Below, piece after piece: positions 59,201-64,000 of a DNA stretch of 64,000 bases. The DNA lies in NCBI GenBank assembly GCA_038503065.1, contig JBCAMK010000003.1, forward strand, positions 2,542,001 to 2,606,000, read 5' to 3'. The notes below the pieces were generated by a model, which searched no databases, was not told the origin of the DNA, and saw only the letters and a list, made by a program, of their open reading frames with translations. This stretch comes from Paragyromitra xinjiangensis. Its lineage: Eukaryota > Ascomycota > Pezizomycetes > Pezizales > Discinaceae. Made by a program: the position numbers and the translations under genes. Each line of letters begins with the position of its first letter. Within the stretch, counting starts at the first letter, position 1.

Positions 59201-61966
59201 CTAGTTTTTCCTGCTGTTCAAGCGTTATTCGTCGCTGACCCAGTTTCGTCGTTGACCCAGGAGCGACTGTACTAAGGATATTAAGGACAGGTAAATTTAG
59301 CGAACTAGCTACTTAATAACGAACTTCTGGCATTGGTGATCACTGATCAGATAGCGAAACAGTCAAATTTCAACGGCTTATTTCCGACTCCCGCTATTGG
59401 TGTTGGCGGTTCATTGGGTACTGCTTTTCTTTCGTTCTTTTTTTTTCCGATGATGTTGGTTGGGTGCACAGCAGAGTCCAGCTCCTGGGATGAAAGATTG
59501 AGATGGGGCAAGGACGCACGGACGCTAGCCGAGACAGGGATTCGATGCAGGGAGGACGACACGGGGTCACGTTTTCCAGTCGGCTCTTCTCAACTGCGAT
59601 TGGATCTTGATTTTCTTTCACATGAGCAACGGTGAGAAGACATGTGCCTGTCCTATCTGCCGATGAAGGTATGTTCAGCACCGTGTTTCGTTTCCTGACG
59701 CGTTCTGGGGGGGCCTGCCGAACGGGGAAACATCACGTATTATCGGCCCGCTAAGGAGATGGGATCATGGGGAGAACCGCGGTCCGTTGGTTTGGGACGT
59801 ACAGTTTGATTCAGGTTCTTCGGCGAGCAGGCTTGGAGCGGGTTGGCAGCTGGTCTGGGACAATGCATATCGTTGTCGGGGCCCGTGGGTGTGATTGCGT
59901 GCACTGTTCGTCTGATGCATCTGTACGAACGCTAAAATAATACGTAGCTGAAGATTCTTTTGGGGCCCCAGGGAAGGAAAGTCAATTGGTTCTTGATATT
60001 CTTCTTTTCTGACGCGTTCGCCACCACGTTTCAGTGTTCTTTGGAACGTATTCCATCATTCTCGCATAGGAGTGTAGGTAATCCGATGGATGGATGGATG
60101 AGCGGATGGATGCAAGTACAACTCGTAGTTGTCGATAGAACTACTAATCCTAAACTTCATCTCCAATCCCGTCCTGTCAAGCCCCAAAAGAGAGATGGTC
60201 CAAAGGGCCTCATCCCAATATGGAAAATCCCCCTCAATCAGGAAGCAAGGTGCTCCCTGCCAAGTCCCAGTCTTCGAGTTAGGAACTTTTGGCCCCTGTT
60301 TCGGGCACTAGAACAGTAACCGTGCAGATTCGCCAAATTCTTTTTCTTTGCTTTTCTCCAGCTCCCCCCACGGGATGGGTTAGCGTTCGCTGGCTGCCTG
60401 GATGGAACTGGCGAATCTAATTATTTTAATTTTCTGGGAGATGCGAGAGGGAAGAGAAGAACAAGCACCCCTTTCTCTGATCGTGATTCTGTCTCGCCGG
60501 CGAACTTCAGCCGAGCGAACAAGTGAACGTTCATTCAACGGTAGCAGTGTCAGGCAGATAGACAGATAATCGGAGGAACCGAACGATCTCCAGTCGGATA
60601 TTGAAATGGAATTGGCCTATTGAAGCAGAGTCAACTAGAGAGTCAATCCTCCTCTCCTCTTAGGCTCCCGTCCCTCTTCCCACCCCCCATTCGAGCTATC
60701 CTTCCATCTCTCCCGCTCAATCGTTCTCTCGTCATCCTCCTAGACGACTCCCGTCACTCGTTTCCCTCCTCTTCTCTTCCGTTTCGCCATCCGATCCATC
60801 TCTTCTGTATATATCCTTTGTTCACCGACTCCTGAAACGCTGGGGCTTCTCCTGCTAATCCCTAGGGTTTCCGTATTCTTCCCCAGGGGGGTTGCTGGTA
60901 ACTTACATAGCTAGCTAGGTAGTGAGTTTCCGCTCCCTCACCGATCCATTACATATTCCCTAACGAGGCGCGCGTCTGTTTCGAGCGAATCAATTGACCT
61001 AAGTGCTATCCGTGCAGTCATTCCGGGACCACGCTTTTGCTACTTGTCGAGGATCAACGCACCCTGCAGCTACCCTGCGATCGGACGGTAAACATATACA
61101 TCACCGCGGCGAACTCGAGAGCCTCCCACAGAATAGAGGACTGCGTGGAATGCCGACGTTGCTGTACTTGTCGTTGTTGTTGACGACAGCAACAGCTTGC
61201 TGAAACGAAATAGTCAATTTGGGACCAAGTTGAGCTGATAGACGGCCAGCTACAGACGACGGTGGGCTGTAACTAATATAGAGTAGAACGGGAGCCAATC
61301 CACCTTATCGCGTCGGAAAGTTGCGCTTTCACAGTTCACCACAACGTCGAAAATCTCTGCTGCTGCTTTCCGCGTCTGGCGCCTGTCAGCTTTCTTGTCC
61401 TTCTTACTGGTTCTGGTCTTCCCTCCTTGTTCGAGTTCTGTATAGTTACCTTCGAGTCGGCTAGCACGCATTTCCTTTTTTGTTTTGTCTTTGGCTTATT
61501 CGTTCAATTGAATTGAATTGGTAAGCGAACGGGTGGTTATCACTTTGCTTCTTTACAATCGGCTGATGCATAGTACGAGCAGTCCGTCTCACGTTTGTGT
61601 TATTCGGATTCTCATTCAGCGGTCCTTCAGTTCCTACCATATCGTAACCTATAACAGGGATACATCAAATCATTTTCTACTATTTCATTTTTACCCAGAA
61701 ACAATTCACCGAAAGCTTTGATTCTACGAATAGAGAGAGGGGACAGGAAGGGACTACCGCTCAAATAGAGTAGATTCGATAGCTCAATCTCTTTTAGTTT
61801 CACGAACACGGCGCACAAAAAGCTTTTCCGTTTACAAATTTTCATCCTGCCCCAGCCTAGACGCCAGATCGACGGCATATAAACTCATCCCTAGAAGCCT
61901 TCTCGACAAGCAGTGCTTGACTGATCTGCTCAAAATTCCACCGGACCTCCGGATTTACCCTAGAAA
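56295..61966. other. Long gene-poor stretch, then 5' side of the coiled-coil gene
   Basis: No supported gene in 5.7 kb. It holds a MITE at 59111-59271, a GGAT-type short repeat near 60088-60110 and a CT-rich tract at about 60640-60790. The last is probably part of the promoter or leader of the gene at 61967. Confidence 0.5.
59111..59271. mobile_element. MITE with about 45-bp inverted repeats
   Basis: TACAGTCGCTCCTGGGTCAG at the left is mirrored by CTGACCCAGTTTCGTCG..GGAGCGACTGTA at the right, with about five differences, all of C/T or G/A type. The TA-CAGTC ends are like those of the element at 31701. Length 161 bp, with no coding interior. Confidence 0.82.
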
Positions 61967-64000
61967 ATGGCTGATTATTTGACCGTTGATATCGATTCCG
62001 ACGAAGGCGATTACACGGATTATGCCACCGATGCACCCCTACCGACGCCTTCGGGCACACCCTACAGAACGCCCCATCCATCTCGACACCCTAGCCGGCA
62101 TGCAACACCTTCGCCAACACCATCTCCATATCAAGCGTCTAGCAGTCCTCCTACTACCAATGGGCGGGTATCTCCGTTGCATCGCATGAATATAGGGCAT
62201 CAACAGCACCACCACTTACATCACCAGGATCGTTCTTTCGACGAATCAATATCAATTCTCGATCCACGACGCTTCACACCAACACTACACGCGAACCTAG
62301 TAGCGGAAATCCTCTCCCTAAGGCGCGAGTTGGAGTCAAAATCGAACTTGGTAGATACTCTAGAACAGGATTTACATGCAGCCAGAAATGAGCATGAAAC
62401 AGCTGCAACCTCCGCAGTGACAGCGCAGCGGGAAGCTAGGGATATCAAGCGGCAGCTAGCAAGGGCCGAAAATGATGATGCCGTGGAAGCCGTGGCGAAA
62501 GAACGGGACGAGGCTGTCAATGCCGTGGCTGAGTTGAAGCGGCAGGTTGAACGGTTAGCAAAGTCAAGACGTTCAGCCGAAGAAGATCTGGAAAGGATTA
62601 AGAGGATGGCCGAAGATGATTATGAACAGCATGAGGCCAGCAAGAGAGTACTGGAACGAAGAGCTCACGTTGCCGAGGGTCGGCTGAAGGCTCTTTTGGA
62701 CGAACTCGCAGCAGCGAATGCTATACCACCACCTCCACTCCCTGTTCAGGACACCCCTGAGACTGATCATGAAGATGTAGCGCAGTCGGAGATCACAGCA
62801 AGTGATGCAGCTAGTATCAGAGACAGCATACGAGATAGCTTCAAAGGCCGTCCGGCCAGTTTGATGATGGGGGATGATGAGGCAGAAAGACTAGGTATTA
62901 GGTTTTCGGTGGGGGCTGGCAGTAAAGGATTGAGCTTAGCAGATGAGCTGAATTTCGATGAGGAGGATGATTTGGAGGAGGAGGAGGGCCTGGAAGAAGA
63001 CGAGGATGATCGAACTGAGGCCGAGTTTTCATTCGCTGATGACAATGCCTCTGAAAGATTTGCTGAGGATAATGCATCTGACAGTGGCCCGGAATCGGGG
63101 GCGGGAGAGGATGACGAAGAATGTGACATGACAGAGTATCACGAAATGGGAGTTCAGGTTGACTTTGACGACGACGAAATTCAGGAAATACGGGAACAGG
63201 AACATCAGTTACACCACGAATCTGAACAACAGTCCGAACGTCTTGATGTCCTTGGTCTTGAAATCGAGGAGAAGCTCGCTGAATTGGAACGTACGTATGC
63301 GGAATTGGACCGAAAAACGCTGGAGCTTGACAGTATATACACTGCATTTGATAAAGTTCATGACAGGGTTATGGAGCTAGAGGAGCAGATTGAGAAAATG
63401 GAGGATGAGGCTGCTAGAGGAGAGAAGGCGTTTGCAAACATGGAGAATGATCATACTCAGCTGAAGAATGATCATACTCAGTTGAAGAGTGATCATGTCC
63501 AGTTAAAGGGCGATCATGTTCGATTGGAGAGCAGTCATGTCCAATTGGAAGAGGGCCATGCTCAACTGAAGAGTGATCATACACAATTGGAGAGTAAACA
63601 TGCACAACTAGAGAATGAGCATGCACAACTGAAGGATAAGCATTCACGATTGGAAGATGATCATACGGAACAGACAAAGCTGCTCGAGACTAGAGGGAAA
63701 GATGTGGAAGAGCGTTGGAATACTCTGCAAACCCAAGAGATTGCTTTACAAACCCATCAGGTATCTCTTGGCGATATCGAAAAGGCCTTGGATAAACGAT
63801 CGAGGAATCTTGATGAGCGAGAGAAAACCCTTGCAGATAGGGAAGCACTTGTCATTGCCGCTTCCACACCAATCAACATTGAGGACGACGGACCTACGAC
63901 TAAGGCTAACAACGAACCTACCCTAGCTGAGATCGAAGCTAGGGAAAAGGAGGGCGAATATGAAGCAAACGAGAGACGGAAGAGGTCGAGGTCTACAGGC
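61967..64000 (+). CDS. Long coiled-coil protein, truncated by the window edge (678+ aa)
   Basis: Open frame from an ATG at 61967 with no stop before the window ends. A disordered N terminus rich in Pro/Ser/Thr/His (SRHATPSPTPSPYQ, HHHLHHQD) precedes RRFTPTLHANLVAEILSLRREL. A long coiled coil follows (about residues 105-265). A strongly acidic block (about 325-385) leads to EYHEMGVQVDFDDDE and a second coiled coil. Residues 494-570 (63446-63676) are eleven near-perfect heptads of the type (N/S/D)DH(T/V/A)QL(K/E), 21 bp each. A Lys/Arg-rich stretch begins at the window end. Fungal genomes carry such proteins labelled 'M protein repeat'; they tend to be cytoskeletal or spindle-pole scaffolds. 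Function inferred only from structure. Confidence 0.85.
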   Translation, partial: MADYLTVDIDSDEGDYTDYATDAPLPTPSGTPYRTPHPSRHPSRHATPSPTPSPYQASSSPPTTNGRVSPLHRMNIGHQQHHHLHHQDRSFDESISILDPRRFTPTLHANLVAEILSLRRELESKSNLVDTLEQDLHAARNEHETAATSAVTAQREARDIKRQLARAENDDAVEAVAKERDEAVNAVAELKRQVERLAKSRRSAEEDLERIKRMAEDDYEQHEASKRVLERRAHVAEGRLKALLDELAAANAIPPPPLPVQDTPETDHEDVAQSEITASDAASIRDSIRDSFKGRPASLMMGDDEAERLGIRFSVGAGSKGLSLADELNFDEEDDLEEEEGLEEDEDDRTEAEFSFADDNASERFAEDNASDSGPESGAGEDDEECDMTEYHEMGVQVDFDDDEIQEIREQEHQLHHESEQQSERLDVLGLEIEEKLAELERTYAELDRKTLELDSIYTAFDKVHDRVMELEEQIEKMEDEAARGEKAFANMENDHTQLKNDHTQLKSDHVQLKGDHVRLESSHVQLEEGHAQLKSDHTQLESKHAQLENEHAQLKDKHSRLEDDHTEQTKLLETRGKDVEERWNTLQTQEIALQTHQVSLGDIEKALDKRSRNLDEREKTLADREALVIAASTPINIEDDGPTTKANNEPTLAEIEAREKEGEYEANERRKRSRSTG
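63446..63676 (+). repeat. Eleven 21-bp tandem repeats coding for heptads
   Basis: Each unit codes for seven residues on the pattern xDHxQLK/E (NDHTQLK, SDHVQLK, GDHVRLE, SSHVQLE, EGHAQLK, SKHAQLE, DKHSRLE). The last unit, DDHTEQT, is degenerate. DNA identity between neighbours is high, indicating recent expansion by slippage or unequal crossing-over. Confidence 0.9.

Noticed and set aside
1..64000. CRISPR array, bacterial operon or ribosomal RNA
   Set aside because: No regularly spaced direct repeats with unique spacers, no Shine-Dalgarno-led gene strings and no rRNA-like sequence; the gene structure is eukaryotic.

Overview
This window looks like nuclear DNA of a filamentous ascomycete. The genes carry short introns (about 44-77 bp) with GT..AG ends and CTAAC/CTGAC-like branch sites. 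The families are typically fungal: S41-type secreted protease, patatin phospholipase, berberine-bridge-like oligosaccharide oxidase, F-box/ankyrin protein, small secreted cysteine-rich proteins and a pogo/Fot-type transposon. No bacterial operon structure, rRNA or convincing tRNA gene was seen. The genus cannot be fixed from the sequence alone; a Leotiomycete-like or related genome is only a guess.

Layout. About 0-8.9 kb is gene-poor and holds a decayed cytochrome P450 (minus). From 8.9 to 22.2 kb there is a series of small to medium genes: an atypical Rho-like GTPase (minus), a C2H2 zinc-finger protein (minus), a 20-cysteine secreted protein (plus), a glycine-motif small protein with a possible mitochondrial leader (plus), a 929-residue acidic unknown protein (plus), a CsbD/Hmp1-like stress protein (plus) and a basic coiled-coil protein (plus). 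From 23.8 to 30 kb lie the F-box/ankyrin protein (plus) and then three minus-strand genes: the flavin oxidase, a BolA-family protein and a secreted unknown. From 33.3 to 36.5 kb are a disordered unknown and a small secreted protein, both minus. A Tyr/Arg-rich small gene sits at 41.9 kb, the secreted S41-type protease at 47.8-50.1 kb, the patatin phospholipase at 54.1-56.3 kb, and a long coiled-coil protein runs off the right edge from 61.97 kb. Splice models were built by hand. Those listed as multi-exon keep one open frame across all exons, which is the main support for them.

Mobile DNA. At 50.3-53.0 kb a pogo/Fot-type transposase pseudogene carries in-frame stops, most of them explicable as C-to-T or G-to-A changes (repeat-induced point mutation, RIP). 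It is split by a second insertion of about 1 kb. The 31.7 kb, 37.8 kb, 43.9-47.2 kb and 59.1 kb gaps hold short elements with long terminal inverted repeats and TA-bounded ends, which look like Tc1/mariner-type MITEs; four of them plus a hairpin are packed into 3.4 kb. The palindrome TACATGTA was found 14 times, always outside predicted coding sequence, against about 1.5 expected by composition.

The genes do not form an obvious pathway cluster. Themes are secretion and the cell surface (at least four secreted products), carbohydrate or lipid turnover (oxidase, patatin) and iron-sulfur/redox handling (BolA). The most distinctive items are the MITE nest, the TACATGTA enrichment, the 20-cysteine protein, the GTPase lacking G4 and a CAAX box, and the Tyr-rich and heptad-repeat proteins.
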